In this document: one piece after another, positions 34,633 to 43,598 of the stretch
How positions within the stretch are numbered: the first letter of the stretch is position 1
Layout of the letters: the number at the start of each line of letters is the position of its first letter
Origin: Brevibacillus_H sp041920465
Lineage (GTDB): Bacteria > Bacillota > Bacilli > Brevibacillales > Brevibacillaceae
DNA length: 64,000 bases
Direction of reading: 5' to 3'
Assembly: GCA_041920465.1 (NCBI GenBank)
Contig: JBHGXW010000029.1
Coordinates: 1 to 64,000, forward strand
The notes under the pieces: model-generated
What the model was told of the DNA's origin: nothing
Seen by the model: the letters and a program-made list of their open reading frames with translations, nothing else
Databases searched by the model: none
Translations under genes and position numbers: made by a program

Positions 34633-35097
34633 ATGCCGCTTACCAGAGTACGGAATTACGTTCAACAATACGATAAATCGCTGGAACCGGTTTTATTTGA
34701 ACAAAAGCTGAATACTTGTGATGAAGCGGCTGCCGCCTTGGGAGTGGAGGCAGGACAAGTCGCCAAGTCAATCCTGTTTGTGTCAGAAGGAGAGTACGCG
34801 TTGTTTGTCGCTTCCGGAGATGTACGGATTCATCCGAAAAGAGTGAAACAGTTAATCGGCGGCAAACCGAAAATGGCTTCTCCAGATGAGGTTTTGGAAG
34901 TAACGGGGTTTATCGTCGGAGCTGTATGTCCTTTTGCCTTGCTGAAACCAATTCCGATCTATATTGACAGGACGCTTGCCAGATTTCCGGTTGTCTATAC
35001 AGCAGCAGGAATTCCTGAATCGCTTTTGCCGGTAAGCTTTGATCAATTGGTTGGAATTACAGGCGGGACTGTTACCGGTGTTGTTGAAGTGGAGTGA
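34633..35097 (+). CDS. YbaK/EbsC-type aminoacyl-tRNA deacylase
   Basis: The 154-residue protein is a stand-alone YbaK domain: TCDEAAAALGVEAGQVAKSILF (the Lys of AKS is the conserved substrate contact), GDVRIHPKRVKQLIG, VTGFIVGAVCPFAL and the PVYTAAG loop. Members hydrolyse mischarged Pro- or Cys-tRNAs. The start ATG follows AAAGGAG. Convergent with the YitT gene, five bases away. Confidence 0.88.
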   Translation: MPLTRVRNYVQQYDKSLEPVLFEQKLNTCDEAAAALGVEAGQVAKSILFVSEGEYALFVASGDVRIHPKRVKQLIGGKPKMASPDEVLEVTGFIVGAVCPFALLKPIPIYIDRTLARFPVVYTAAGIPESLLPVSFDQLVGITGGTVTGVVEVE

Positions 35098-35102
35098 GTA
35101 TT

Positions 35103-35984
35103 CTAGTGAATGTTTTTCTTCTTGAATCGTCCGCCTCTGACATCGTGAATGTTGCCAACTGCGAGAAAAGCCGCTGGATCAACCTCTTCCACGATTAATT
35201 TCAACTTTGCTTCCTCCAGACGTGTAATGACACAAAAAATCACCTTTTTATCATCACCGGTATATCCGCCCTCACCGGATAAATACGTCACACCGCGTCC
35301 AAGTCGGGCAACAATCGTGTTTCCGATTTCCTTGTAAAGATCGCTGATGATCCATACGGACTTGGATTCCTGGAACCCTTCGATTGTGACATCAATCATT
35401 TTAAATGCGATATAGTAAGCGATTAAGGAATACATGGCCCGATCCCAGCCAAACACAAATCCGGCACTGCCCAAAATAAAGAGATTGAAAAACATCACAA
35501 TTTCGCCGACGGAAAACGGCAATCTTTTGTTAAACAGGATGGCTACAATTTCCGTCCCGTCCAGTGAACCTCCATAACGGATGACCAAACCCACACCCGT
35601 TCCAAGAATAATTCCGCCGAATACGGCAGCAAGCAGCGGGTCTTCCGTTAATCCGGGAACAGGGTGCAAGAGCGTCGTTCCGATAGACATAATGGTTACA
35701 CCCAAAAGGGTAGAGACAGCAAAGGTTTTTCCGATCTGTTTGTAGCCGACAAGCAAGAATGGAAGGTTCAATAGAAACAGGAAGATACCAAGGTCCCATC
35801 CGGATAAATGAGCGAGAATTATTGAAATTCCTACAATTCCTCCGTCAATAATATGATTTGGCACCAAAAAAATTTCAAGCCCGACAGATACGAGGATGGC
35901 TCCCAGCAGGATAAAGATAATCCTCTTGGCTAACTGTGGATAGCTCATTTTTTGATGCATAACCTTTTCTATCGTCTGTTGCAA
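35103..35984 (-). CDS. YitT family membrane protein (DUF161/DUF2179)
   Basis: The 293-residue protein has five or six membrane helices (about 20-200) with PNHIIDGGIVGISII and RYGGSLDGTEIVAILF, then a cytoplasmic DUF2179 domain (about 220-285) with LGRGVTYLSGEGGYTG and VDPAAFLAVGNIHDVRGGRF. The start is TTG 35984 after GGGGGAG. Function of the family is unknown. Confidence 0.9.
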   Translation of the reverse strand: MQQTIEKVMHQKMSYPQLAKRIIFILLGAILVSVGLEIFLVPNHIIDGGIVGISIILAHLSGWDLGIFLFLLNLPFLLVGYKQIGKTFAVSTLLGVTIMSIGTTLLHPVPGLTEDPLLAAVFGGIILGTGVGLVIRYGGSLDGTEIVAILFNKRLPFSVGEIVMFFNLFILGSAGFVFGWDRAMYSLIAYYIAFKMIDVTIEGFQESKSVWIISDLYKEIGNTIVARLGRGVTYLSGEGGYTGDDKKVIFCVITRLEEAKLKLIVEEVDPAAFLAVGNIHDVRGGRFKKKNIH

Positions 35985-36102
35985 TTTTCTTACTCCCCCT
36001 TTTTATTCGAATCGTTTATTCAAACATAAACATATGCTCACATTTTTATTATATCTCTAAGTATTATTTTCAGCAAAGATTTGGCTGACAGTAGAACATC
36101 CT

Positions 36103-36894
36103 TTATAGAAAAAAAGATGACCAAATTTTCATGGTGGTCAAGCCAATAACGAATGCCAGGATATAACGAAGAAGCAGGACGTTCATTTTTTGGCTGACCC
36201 ATGCACCTATTGGTGCTCCGATCAAGCTGCCCATCACCACAAATACGGTTGGCAAGACGGGAGTATGTCCAGCCGCAATTTTGCCGACCACACCGCCAAT
36301 CGCAGAGAGAAACACGATGGCTAGAGACGAGGCAATGACCTTGCGGATGGGAATTTTGAACACCGTTAACATGACAGGAACAAGGAGAAACGCTCCTCCC
36401 GCCCCAACGATTCCGGCAACCATCCCAATCAGTGACGTCAGGAAAACGGCAAGCGGTTTATGGAATTCAACGGCTGAAGGAGCTTCCGTTTGTTTGACTT
36501 TGACCGGTTTGATCATTAATAAAAGGGCGATAATCGCTAATACTCCGTAGGTCAAATTAATGAAGTTTCCATGAACATATTTGGAGACAAGTCCGCCCAT
36601 CAAACTTCCAAACATTAAGGGAATGCCCAAAAACCCAAGAAGAGAGTAGTCTAGCGTTTCACCAATCTGTTTGTTTCTCTGATACGCGATTACTCCAGAC
36701 AGCGAGGAAAAAAACACCTGAAACATGCTGATGGACGAGACTTGCTGAGGAGTAAACGGAATAAAACCAAACCAGAATGGAACGTATAGCAAAAGCGGAA
36801 AATGAATAATGGCTCCTCCAATGCCCAGTAATCCCGAAAAAAATGAACCCGTCATGCCTAATGTGAGCAAAAGGATTACATAACTTAGATCCAT
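36103..36894 (-). CDS. TauE/SafE (TSUP) family permease
   Basis: From ATG 36894 (GGAGGTTCCG) the product is 263 residues with about eight helices and the two TSUP repeats: GLLGIGGAIIHFPLLL near 20 and GIVGAGGAFLLVPVML near 160. Such permeases move sulfite, sulfonates or similar organic anions. The longer frame to 37122 has no ribosome site and overlaps the opposite-strand small gene. Confidence 0.88.
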   Translation of the reverse strand: MDLSYVILLLTLGMTGSFFSGLLGIGGAIIHFPLLLYVPFWFGFIPFTPQQVSSISMFQVFFSSLSGVIAYQRNKQIGETLDYSLLGFLGIPLMFGSLMGGLVSKYVHGNFINLTYGVLAIIALLLMIKPVKVKQTEAPSAVEFHKPLAVFLTSLIGMVAGIVGAGGAFLLVPVMLTVFKIPIRKVIASSLAIVFLSAIGGVVGKIAAGHTPVLPTVFVVMGSLIGAPIGAWVSQKMNVLLLRYILAFVIGLTTMKIWSSFFL

Positions 36895-36990
36895 CGGAAC
36901 CTCCAAGACATGAAAAAAATAGTATGTAAATGAAACAAAATCGTATATAATAAAACCAAGTAATCTGCTTGGATAAATGGGGTATTGCCG

Positions 36991-37155
36991 ATGATGAAAA
37001 AAATCAAGCAATGGTTTACCAATACATGCCATCAATGCCAAGAGCCTTTGCTTGCCGAGGTCAACATGCTCTGCTGCACCAAATCGTGTATTCACGGGCA
37101 TTACCGAGAAGAAACCTACCATCAGCTCGGCGTGTGTATCGTTTACGAAGAGTAA
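36991..37155 (+). CDS. Small Cys-rich (zinc-ribbon-like) protein
   Basis: A 54-codon frame from ATG 36991 (or 36994) to TAA 37153-37155 contains C-x2-C (TCHQCQ) and then LCCTKSC, with several His residues. A TATAAT box lies at 36946-36951 and a terminator follows, so it is a plausible monocistronic gene. The ribosome site is weak. No family recognised. Confidence 0.45.
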   Translation: MMKKIKQWFTNTCHQCQEPLLAEVNMLCCTKSCIHGHYREETYHQLGVCIVYEE

Positions 37156-37243
37156 ACCTTCTATTCAGTATAGCACCTGGAACCACTTTCTTGCTCTCTT
37201 TTTTCAACGTGCAGGAATGTTTATACCTATTCCAACATGAAGA

Positions 37244-37280
37244 AATCCCCTGGCTGTTGCAGTTAGGGGATTGTTTTTGT
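37244..37280 (+). terminator. Rho-independent terminator
   Basis: AATCCCCT (37244-37251) pairs with AGGGGATT (37265-37272), then GTTTTTG. It would end the small Cys-rich gene and overlaps the end of modC. Confidence 0.7.
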
Positions 37281-37934
37281 TTCATAAGAAAGATCAGGTT
37301 GGCTGGGGATTTTCCCCTGTTCAATAAACAGGATCTTGTCGCCAAGTTTCTTGGCTTCTTCCAGATCATGGGTAACCAGAATGACCGGGATGTTCCACAT
37401 ATGATGAAGGGTAAGCAGCATTTCGTGACATTGGCTTTTTGTCTTTTGATCCAGTGCGGAGAACGGCTCATCCAGGAGGAGCAGATGGGGCTCTGTCGCC
37501 AAAGCTCGGACTAAAGCAACCCGCTGTTTTTCTCCCCCGGAGATTTGCGAAGGGTATTTCTTCAGCAAATGCCCAATTCCCATCACATCAACAAGCTGGC
37601 GGACGAGAGGTGACTCAATCGTAAATCCTCTCTTTAAGGCTCCGTACAAAATGTTCTTCTCCACACTCATATGCGGAAACAAGGCATAATCCTGAAACAA
37701 ATAGCCAACTCTTCTTTTTTGAATGGGAATTGGCCGTTTGTGATGTTGGAAGAAGGTAAGTCCGTTCAGCGTGATCGAGCCTTCATCGGGATGAACGATC
37801 CCGGCCAAAGTATTTAAAATCGTCGTCTTTCCGGAACCGGACGGCCCGAACAACACAACGATTTCACGGGAAGCTTCAAATTGGACGTCAAGGGTAAAGT
37901 GTGACAGCTTTTTTTTGATGTTTACGCTAAGCAT
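37263..37934 (-). CDS. modC: Molybdate ABC transporter ATP-binding protein
   Basis: From ATG 37934 (AAGGAG seven bases away) the product is 223 residues: Walker A GPSGSGKTT, Q-loop FQDYALFP, signature ISGGEKQR, Walker B LLLLDEPFSALD and switch His in VTHD. The C-terminal TOBE/molybdate-binding domain of E. coli ModC is absent. It powers the ModAB importer encoded just upstream. Confidence 0.9.
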   Translation of the reverse strand: MLSVNIKKKLSHFTLDVQFEASREIVVLFGPSGSGKTTILNTLAGIVHPDEGSITLNGLTFFQHHKRPIPIQKRRVGYLFQDYALFPHMSVEKNILYGALKRGFTIESPLVRQLVDVMGIGHLLKKYPSQISGGEKQRVALVRALATEPHLLLLDEPFSALDQKTKSQCHEMLLTLHHMWNIPVILVTHDLEEAKKLGDKILFIEQGKIPSQPDLSYETKTIP

Positions 37935-37992
37935 CCGCATACTCCTTGATAATACGAGAGTTTGGTTTATTATTTGGCATGATTGCCTGGTT

Positions 37993-38685
37993 TTATCGTC
38001 TGGTTTCATGGGCAAAGCGCCGCAGGTTTCGTTTGCTCCACCAGTTTAACCACATAATCGTGCTAAATCCAAGGGCTATAATGATCGTAACCCAAAACGA
38101 CGCTTGATCCATATTCCCGTTTTCAACCGCGAAATAGATGGCGATCGGCAGCGTATCCGTTTTGCCGGGGATATATCCGGCCAGCATCAGAGTCGCTCCG
38201 AATTCTCCCAGCGCCCGGGCAAAAGCAAGAACCAATCCGGCTAAAACTCCCGGCCATGCCAAGGGAAAAGAGACGGTCCAAAAAACTCTCCATTCGGAAG
38301 CACCCATCGTCCGGGCAGCTATTTCCAGGTTTTTGTCTATCGTCTGGAAGGAGGCTGCAGCACTTTGATACATTAGCGGAAAGGAAACGACAATGGAAGC
38401 AATCACAGCACCAACCCACGAAAAAACAATTTGGATGTGAAATTGTTCCAAGAGCCATTTCCCTATCCATCCGTTTTTCCCAAATAGGATCAATAATCCG
38501 AATCCCACGACAGTAGGCGGGAGGACAAGCGGCAAAAGAAAAACAGATTCAAGGAAGCTTTTGCCCGGGAACTCTCTTCGGGCCAGAAGCCGTGCCAGCA
38601 CAACACCGCCAAGAAACACAAAGATCGTGGCAATACCGGCAACTTTTAAAGATAAGAACAAGGGGGTATAGTCTGATTGGGCCAT
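37993..38685 (-). CDS. modB: Molybdate ABC transporter permease
   Basis: The 230-residue permease has five to six helices and the ABC permease loop EAARTMGASEWRVFWTVSFPLAWPGVLAG-type segment (here EIAARTMGAS then PLAWPGVLAG, about 130-160), plus LPPTVVGFGLLILFG near 53, typical of ModB/CysT. It lies between modA and modC. Confidence 0.92.
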   Translation of the reverse strand: MAQSDYTPLFLSLKVAGIATIFVFLGGVVLARLLARREFPGKSFLESVFLLPLVLPPTVVGFGLLILFGKNGWIGKWLLEQFHIQIVFSWVGAVIASIVVSFPLMYQSAAASFQTIDKNLEIAARTMGASEWRVFWTVSFPLAWPGVLAGLVLAFARALGEFGATLMLAGYIPGKTDTLPIAIYFAVENGNMDQASFWVTIIIALGFSTIMWLNWWSKRNLRRFAHETRR

Positions 38686-38712
38686 AGTCGTTACCTTTCT
38701 TGAAAGAATTTA

Positions 38713-39525
38713 TTATTTCACGTAGAAACCGTGCTTTTGCAAAATGGAGATTCCTTTCTCGCTGGTTAAGTAATCCAGAAAGACGTTTGCTTGTGCCGCG
38801 TATTTCGAAGTAGAGATTACCGCCCCGGGATAAACAATCGGGTTATGCCATTCGGGTTTGGCAGTCGCCAGGATTTTGATCTTGTCGGAGCTTAGCGCGT
38901 CAGAGGTATAAACAACCCCCAGATCTACGTTGCCCGATTCTACATAGGTTAAGACCTGACGCACATCGCTGGCCAAAACCAGCTTGCTGGTAAGAGCATT
39001 CCACATGTTCAGCGTCTCAAATGTTTCCTTGGCGTAACGTCCGGCCGGAACGCTCTCCGGATTGCCGATGGCCAAGTGTGCGACAGAAGCCTGTGACAGT
39101 TTCTCAAAAGAAGAAATGGAAAGCGGGCTGTCCTTCCTGGTAATCAGGACAAGTTCATTTGCGGCAAAATCGGTACGGGAATCGGCTGCGATCAGATTCT
39201 TTTTCTGCAGGTTATCCATGTCCTTTTTGCTGGCGGACAAAAAGATGTCGGCAGGAGCTCCCTGAGTAATCTGTTGTGCCAATTTGCCGGAACTGCCGAA
39301 TGTATAGGTTAATTGGATATCGGCATGCTCCTGTTCAAAAGATGACTTCAATTCATTGAGCGCGTCTGTTAAACTAGCGGCAGCGGCAACAATCAACTCC
39401 GTCTTTGGAGACGGCGAAGGGGTTCTTTGCGGTGCCTGTGAGGATGAAGGGTGTTGGCTGTTTCCGCAGCCGGCAACGAAAAGGGATATACAAAGCAAAA
39501 GACACAAGAAAAAACGGCGTTTCAT
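38713..39525 (-). CDS. modA: Molybdate-binding lipoprotein
   Basis: The 270-residue protein has a lipobox (LFVAGCGN, Cys near 20), then the ModA fold: ELIVAAAASLTDALNEL, FGSSGKLAQQITQGAPADIFLSA, VPAGRYAKE, and VVYTSDAL. It binds molybdate or tungstate outside the membrane for import by ModBC. The start ATG follows GGAGG. The divergent regulator starts 152 bases away. Confidence 0.94.
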   Translation of the reverse strand: MKRRFFLCLLLCISLFVAGCGNSQHPSSSQAPQRTPSPSPKTELIVAAAASLTDALNELKSSFEQEHADIQLTYTFGSSGKLAQQITQGAPADIFLSASKKDMDNLQKKNLIAADSRTDFAANELVLITRKDSPLSISSFEKLSQASVAHLAIGNPESVPAGRYAKETFETLNMWNALTSKLVLASDVRQVLTYVESGNVDLGVVYTSDALSSDKIKILATAKPEWHNPIVYPGAVISTSKYAAQANVFLDYLTSEKGISILQKHGFYVK

Positions 39526-39677
39526 TTTGTCCTCCTTATAATTGTTTTAAGTCAATTATAACCCTGATTGTTATGTTACATGATAAAAAGTTATAACTAA
39601 TTATAAAATGTATTGGTTACTTGCGATGATAAGAATGGAATGGGAAGTATAAATGGCCGAGAGTCAGGAGGGATCAA
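39526..39677. promoter_or_regulatory. Divergent mod operator region with TTATAA boxes
   Basis: Four TTATAA words occur at 39536, 39556, 39591 and 39601. The first two sit in the inverted repeat TTATAATTG...CAATTATAA (39536-39544 and 39553-39561); the second pair is separated by CTAA. Spacings of 20, 35 and 10 bases suit binding on one face of the helix. A probable site for the neighbouring regulator. Confidence 0.55.
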
Positions 39678-40646
39678 ATGGACAAAGATGTTTCCTATAC
39701 GACGGAAGAGATTGCCCAGATTTTGCGGGTTTCCAAATTAACCGTCTATGATCTGATTAAAAAGGGAGAGCTGCCAGCCTACCGGGTGGGACGGCAGATG
39801 CGGGTAGACGCTGCCGATTTGGAAGAGTACAAGATCCGCTCAAAAGGGGGACACAAGCAATCCGCCAAACCGGAACAGCCGCTCCCGCTTTTGCATCAGC
39901 AGGAACCCAAAAGTCCTCATGCCGCTTATGCCTCGATGAACCGAGCGGTAATTATCAGCGGACAGGATATCAGCCTTGATCTCTTAGCCAATCACATGGA
40001 AAAGCGTCAGCAGGGAATCCGTCCGCTCCGATCGTATAATGGCAGTCTCAACAGTTTGATTTCCATGTATAAGGGGGAATCGGATGTGGTTAGCACCCAC
40101 CTGCTGGATGCCGACACCGGCGAGTACAATCTCCCTTACATCCGCAAAATTTTGGTGGGACAATCTTACATGGTTGTCAATCTGATGTCGCGGTGGGCGG
40201 GTCTGTACGTGCCAAAAAATAATCCGAAACAGTTGAAGGAATGGAAAGACTTAGGCAGACAGGACATTACCCTGGCAAACCGGGAAAAAGGCTCCGGCGC
40301 ACGTGTGCTGCTGGACGAGCAATTGCGCATTCACGGTTTTTCCAAATGGAAGATTCATGGCTATGAGACAGAGGAAACGAGTCATCTTGGGGTAGCCAGT
40401 GCTGTTGCCTCTGGTCATGCAGATGTGGGGGTGGGGATTGAAAAAGCAGCGCGGATCGTGGGGATTGACTTTGTTCCGTTGATCAAGGAGAGTTATGATC
40501 TGGTACTGCTTAAATCCCGGGAAAATCAGACAGTGATCGAAACCATCCTGGATATTTTGCGGTCGGATTCTTTCCAAAACGAGATGAACGCAATCGGCGG
40601 ATATGATTTGTCCCGTACCGGTTCGATTATTTATGAAACGGAGTAA
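39678..40646 (+). CDS. HTH regulator with periplasmic-binding-like domain
   Basis: The 322-residue protein begins with an excisionase-type helix-turn-helix (YTTEEIAQILRVSKLTVYDL, then GELPAYRVGRQMRV, about 6-52). Residues about 90-318 match the PBP-like domain found in molybdate-responsive one-component regulators: SYNGSLNSLISMYKGESDVV, LYVPKNNPKQLKEWKDL, REKGSGARVLLDEQL and GHADVGVGIEKAA. It is divergent from modABC and very likely senses molybdate to control that operon (inference). Confidence 0.88.
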   Translation: MDKDVSYTTEEIAQILRVSKLTVYDLIKKGELPAYRVGRQMRVDAADLEEYKIRSKGGHKQSAKPEQPLPLLHQQEPKSPHAAYASMNRAVIISGQDISLDLLANHMEKRQQGIRPLRSYNGSLNSLISMYKGESDVVSTHLLDADTGEYNLPYIRKILVGQSYMVVNLMSRWAGLYVPKNNPKQLKEWKDLGRQDITLANREKGSGARVLLDEQLRIHGFSKWKIHGYETEETSHLGVASAVASGHADVGVGIEKAARIVGIDFVPLIKESYDLVLLKSRENQTVIETILDILRSDSFQNEMNAIGGYDLSRTGSIIYETE

Positions 40647-40659
40647 GGAGGAAGACGAA

Positions 40660-41208
40660 ATGCGAATTCTTGTACTAAACGGAAGTTCCAGAGAAAATGG
40701 CAATACGGAGAGCTTGACGAGAGCCATGCTCAAAGATTTGCCCCACACACATATTCATTTGCGTGAAAAAGAGATTCTGCCAATCGAAGACAAAAGGCAT
40801 ACGGAAGAAGGCTTTCAACCTGTTGATGACGACTTCCATGAAGTGATCAGGGAAGTGCTTTCGCACGATCTAATCATATTTGCCACGCCGCTTTATTGGT
40901 ATGGCATGTCGGGCAGCATGAAAAACTTCGTGGATCGCTGGTCCCAAGCGCTTCGGGATTCCCGTTACCGCTTCAAAGAGGAGATGGCCCAAAAATCAGC
41001 TTATGTCGTCATTACCGGCGGAGATCAACCGCGGTTAAAGGGACTGCCGTTGATTCAACAGTTTCAGTATATCTTCGGATTTATGTCGATGAAGTTCGAA
41101 GGATATATAATTGGCGAGGGAAACAAACCGGGTGATGTGCTGAAGGATGAGCGCGCGATGCTGGAGGCAAAGGCGCTTTCTGACAAATTGCGCGGTTTCG
41201 AAGTATAA
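40660..41208 (+). CDS. Flavodoxin-like NAD(P)H-dependent FMN reductase
   Basis: From ATG 40660 (AAGGAGG) the product is 182 residues with the FMN site LVLNGSSRENGNTESL (4-19) and ATPLYWYGMSGSMKNFVDRW. It is of the NADPH-dependent FMN reductase/azoreductase-like class. It follows the mod regulator by 13 bases and may be cotranscribed. Confidence 0.88.
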   Translation: MRILVLNGSSRENGNTESLTRAMLKDLPHTHIHLREKEILPIEDKRHTEEGFQPVDDDFHEVIREVLSHDLIIFATPLYWYGMSGSMKNFVDRWSQALRDSRYRFKEEMAQKSAYVVITGGDQPRLKGLPLIQQFQYIFGFMSMKFEGYIIGEGNKPGDVLKDERAMLEAKALSDKLRGFEV

Positions 41209-41227
41209 CAGAATGAAAAACGAAGAA

Positions 41228-41258
41228 GCGGCAGGAACTGGCCTGCCGCTATTTTTTT
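41228..41258 (+). terminator. Rho-independent terminator
   Basis: GCGGCAGG pairs with CCTGCCGC, followed by TATTTTTTT. Confidence 0.85.
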
Positions 41259-41953
41259 GCTTTGCGAAAACCTGCTTCCATCGCTTCCTGTTCCGTACAG
41301 AACCAAACCTCTGCTTTTGTTTCTGCATAGGAGGGACTGCCGGGAAGATGATAGATTTTATCGCCTTGTTTATTGATGTTTCCTTTGATCCGCGGGTCGC
41401 TGCACCCCGGACGATCAGGCTGTCTGGCCGGATGATAGCCGTCCTCTCGCACATAATCTTCCAACGACCAGATTCCGATGCCTTTCTGCCGGGCTTCTGC
41501 TTCTATGGCCCGGTAGCGATCCACATATTTGACATTGGGAACATAGACGTACGCCACCCGTGCCAGCCCGTTTGCCAAGAGCATTTCTTGAACCGATTTG
41601 CCGTCGACATATACATAGTATAGATACCTGCCATACTTATCAGGACCAGGTGATACATCCTGCTCAAGCTCCACGGTTTTGCCTTCCAACAGCTTGCGGG
41701 TAAATTGGTGAGCCTCTTCGCCAAACGGCTGTTTGCCCAGCTTGGGATGGTGTGTCTCCGGTGTATCGACCAGCAAAAAGCGGATTGTAACCGTCTTGTT
41801 ATGTAATCGTGCTTTAATGGTGTCACCGTCTATCACTTCCACCACCTGGGCGGATAACCGTCCGTTGTTTGGTTGCGATGCGGGATTCGTGCAGGCGTTT
41901 AGCAAAAGTGAGAGAAGAAGGAAAAAGATAGATAGTATTTTCGTATGACGCAT
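41249..41953 (-). CDS. Thermonuclease-like lipoprotein with C-terminal Excalibur-like motif
   Basis: The 234-residue protein has a lipoprotein signal (LLLNACTN, Cys near 21), an SNase domain with VIDGDTIKARL, the catalytic Arg in IRFLLVDTPET, E in FGEEAHQF and DKYGRYLYYVYVDG, and a C-terminal region with DPRIKGNIN...IYHLPGSPSY resembling the tails of secreted nucleases. It should degrade DNA or RNA outside the cell in a calcium-dependent way. Confidence 0.9.
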   Translation of the reverse strand: MRHTKILSIFFLLLSLLLNACTNPASQPNNGRLSAQVVEVIDGDTIKARLHNKTVTIRFLLVDTPETHHPKLGKQPFGEEAHQFTRKLLEGKTVELEQDVSPGPDKYGRYLYYVYVDGKSVQEMLLANGLARVAYVYVPNVKYVDRYRAIEAEARQKGIGIWSLEDYVREDGYHPARQPDRPGCSDPRIKGNINKQGDKIYHLPGSPSYAETKAEVWFCTEQEAMEAGFRKAKK

Positions 41954-42057
41954 GGTTTCCCCTTTTCTACCGATGAGGTTTTGATCTTTGATGTAAAGCT
42001 ATTATAAGGTTTCCCTACGGCGGAAGCAAAGCCGAGCTGAACAAGGAGATGATTGCT

Positions 42058-43125
42058 GTGTGGTTCAAAACAAGGGTAACTGAGCTTTTGCATATCCAAT
42101 ATCCGCTGATTCAAGCTCCGATGGCGGGGGGAGTTACCACGCCGAAGCTTGTAGCCGCGGTATCCAACAGCGGAGGGCTGGGATCACTGGGGGCAGGGTA
42201 CATGTCCAAAGAACAGATGAAAGAGGCCGTTCGCGAAATCAGAAGCTTGACGGATAAGCCGTTTGCCGTCAATCTGTTCATCCCGGAGCCTGAATCTGCA
42301 CCAGAGATCAAAGACGAAATGATGGCTGTATTAGACGGGTATCGACGAGAACTGGGACTTCCGCCGGGGATCGATGCAAGCAAGTTTGCGGAACCTTTTG
42401 CGGAGCAGCTGGAGGCGGTATTGGAAGAGAAAGTTCCGGTGTTCAGCTTTACCTTCGGAATTCCTGCCCGTGAGACAATCCGGGCGCTGAAACAGCAAGG
42501 TATAACTGTAATTGGCACAGCTACAACCGTACGGGAAGCAGTAAAGCTGGAAGAGAGCGGCGTTGATTTGATCGTCGGACAAGGGAGTGAAGCTGGAGGG
42601 CACCGCGGAACGTTTTTGGGGCCTTATCAAGACGCGCTTGTCGGAACGATGGCACTCATTCCGCAAATGGTGGATCACGTCCAAGTGCCAGTCATTGCCG
42701 CAGGAGGCATTATGGACGGCAGAGGCATTGCCGCAGCACGAATCTTGGGCGCAGAGGGAGTACAGATGGGTTCCGCTTTTCTTGCCTGTGAAGAAAGCGG
42801 AGCACATGAAGCCTACAAAAATGCCATTCTCACGAGTACAGATGACAGCACGGTGATTACCAAAGCGTTCTCAGGCAAAGCGGCTCGCGGTATCAAAAAT
42901 CGGTTTATCCAGGAAATGGCCGAAAAAGAATCGATCCTTTCGCCGTATCCGCTCCAAAACGCGCTGACCAAAGAAATCAGGCAGGCGGCAGCCAAAGCGA
43001 ACCGGGCGGAGTTCATGTCATTATGGGCTGGGCAGGCTTCGGCCATGGCTGCACGCAAAACGGCTGGACAGCTTGTTTCCGATTTGGTGGAGCAGACTAC
43101 GAAGTTTCTGGGTTGGAGTCGCTAA
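42058..43125 (+). CDS. Nitronate monooxygenase
   Basis: From GTG 42058 (AAGGAG nine bases upstream) the product is 355 residues, an FMN TIM-barrel of the NMO/2-nitropropane dioxygenase family: PLIQAPMAGGVTTPKLVAAVSN near 16, GSLGAGYMS, GQGSEAGGHRGTF (active His region near 185), and PVIAAGGIMDGRGIAAARILGA. It oxidises nitronates such as propionate-3-nitronate. An ATG at 42049 touches the ribosome site and is less likely. Single gene. Confidence 0.92.
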   Translation: MWFKTRVTELLHIQYPLIQAPMAGGVTTPKLVAAVSNSGGLGSLGAGYMSKEQMKEAVREIRSLTDKPFAVNLFIPEPESAPEIKDEMMAVLDGYRRELGLPPGIDASKFAEPFAEQLEAVLEEKVPVFSFTFGIPARETIRALKQQGITVIGTATTVREAVKLEESGVDLIVGQGSEAGGHRGTFLGPYQDALVGTMALIPQMVDHVQVPVIAAGGIMDGRGIAAARILGAEGVQMGSAFLACEESGAHEAYKNAILTSTDDSTVITKAFSGKAARGIKNRFIQEMAEKESILSPYPLQNALTKEIRQAAAKANRAEFMSLWAGQASAMAARKTAGQLVSDLVEQTTKFLGWSR

Positions 43126-43167
43126 CCCCACCCCGTTTCGCTGTTCAGTGAGTTTCAGATAGCATGA

Positions 43168-43194
43168 AAAAATGCTCCTGCCGGAAAGGAGCAT
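43168..43194 (+). terminator. Terminator-like hairpin
   Basis: AATGCTCC pairs with GGAGCATT across a nine-base loop, after the nitronate monooxygenase gene. T run is weak. Confidence 0.45.
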
Positions 43195-43335
43195 TAATGC
43201 TTGCGAGGCGCAAAGTATGTCGAGTTGTGTGAATTTTTTCGTAAATTTTTCGTAGGTAGTGAAGGACAGGATACAAGCTGGGAAAGCTGGGTATGATAAC
43301 AGCGTACAAAATCCCTGATAATTGAGGAGGGTTAT

Positions 43336-43521
43336 ATGGAGACGCGGGAGGTACCACAAGTAGATTTGCCGGATGAATTCACACAGGTAGATCGCCCTGA
43401 ATTTGACATCACGACGCCGCATCCGGAGCCAACCAATCCACAATCAAGGATGAACACCACAGGAGCGGGAAATGTGGATCAGCAAGAGCAGACCGCCGAA
43501 AAAATCGGATTTACCCGATAA
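43336..43521 (+). CDS. Hypothetical small acidic protein
   Basis: The 61-residue protein (ribosome site GAGGAGGG) is hydrophilic, Pro/Glu/Gln-rich and lacks a membrane helix. It resembles small, disordered, spore-type proteins in composition but no family is recognised. The IS inserted about 20 bases after its stop. Confidence 0.55.
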   Translation: METREVPQVDLPDEFTQVDRPEFDITTPHPEPTNPQSRMNTTGAGNVDQQEQTAEKIGFTR

Positions 43522-43598
43522 AATCAAAAGGCGCCTTTTTGGATGAACTGCACCCCAATTGTTAGACACACCTAACAAATTGGAGGTGCAGTTTTTCT

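Noticed and set aside
36895..37122. Long N-terminal extension of the TauE-like permease
   Set aside because: The extra 76 residues lack a ribosome site, overlap the small Cys-rich gene on the other strand, and the family starts at the ATG at 36894.
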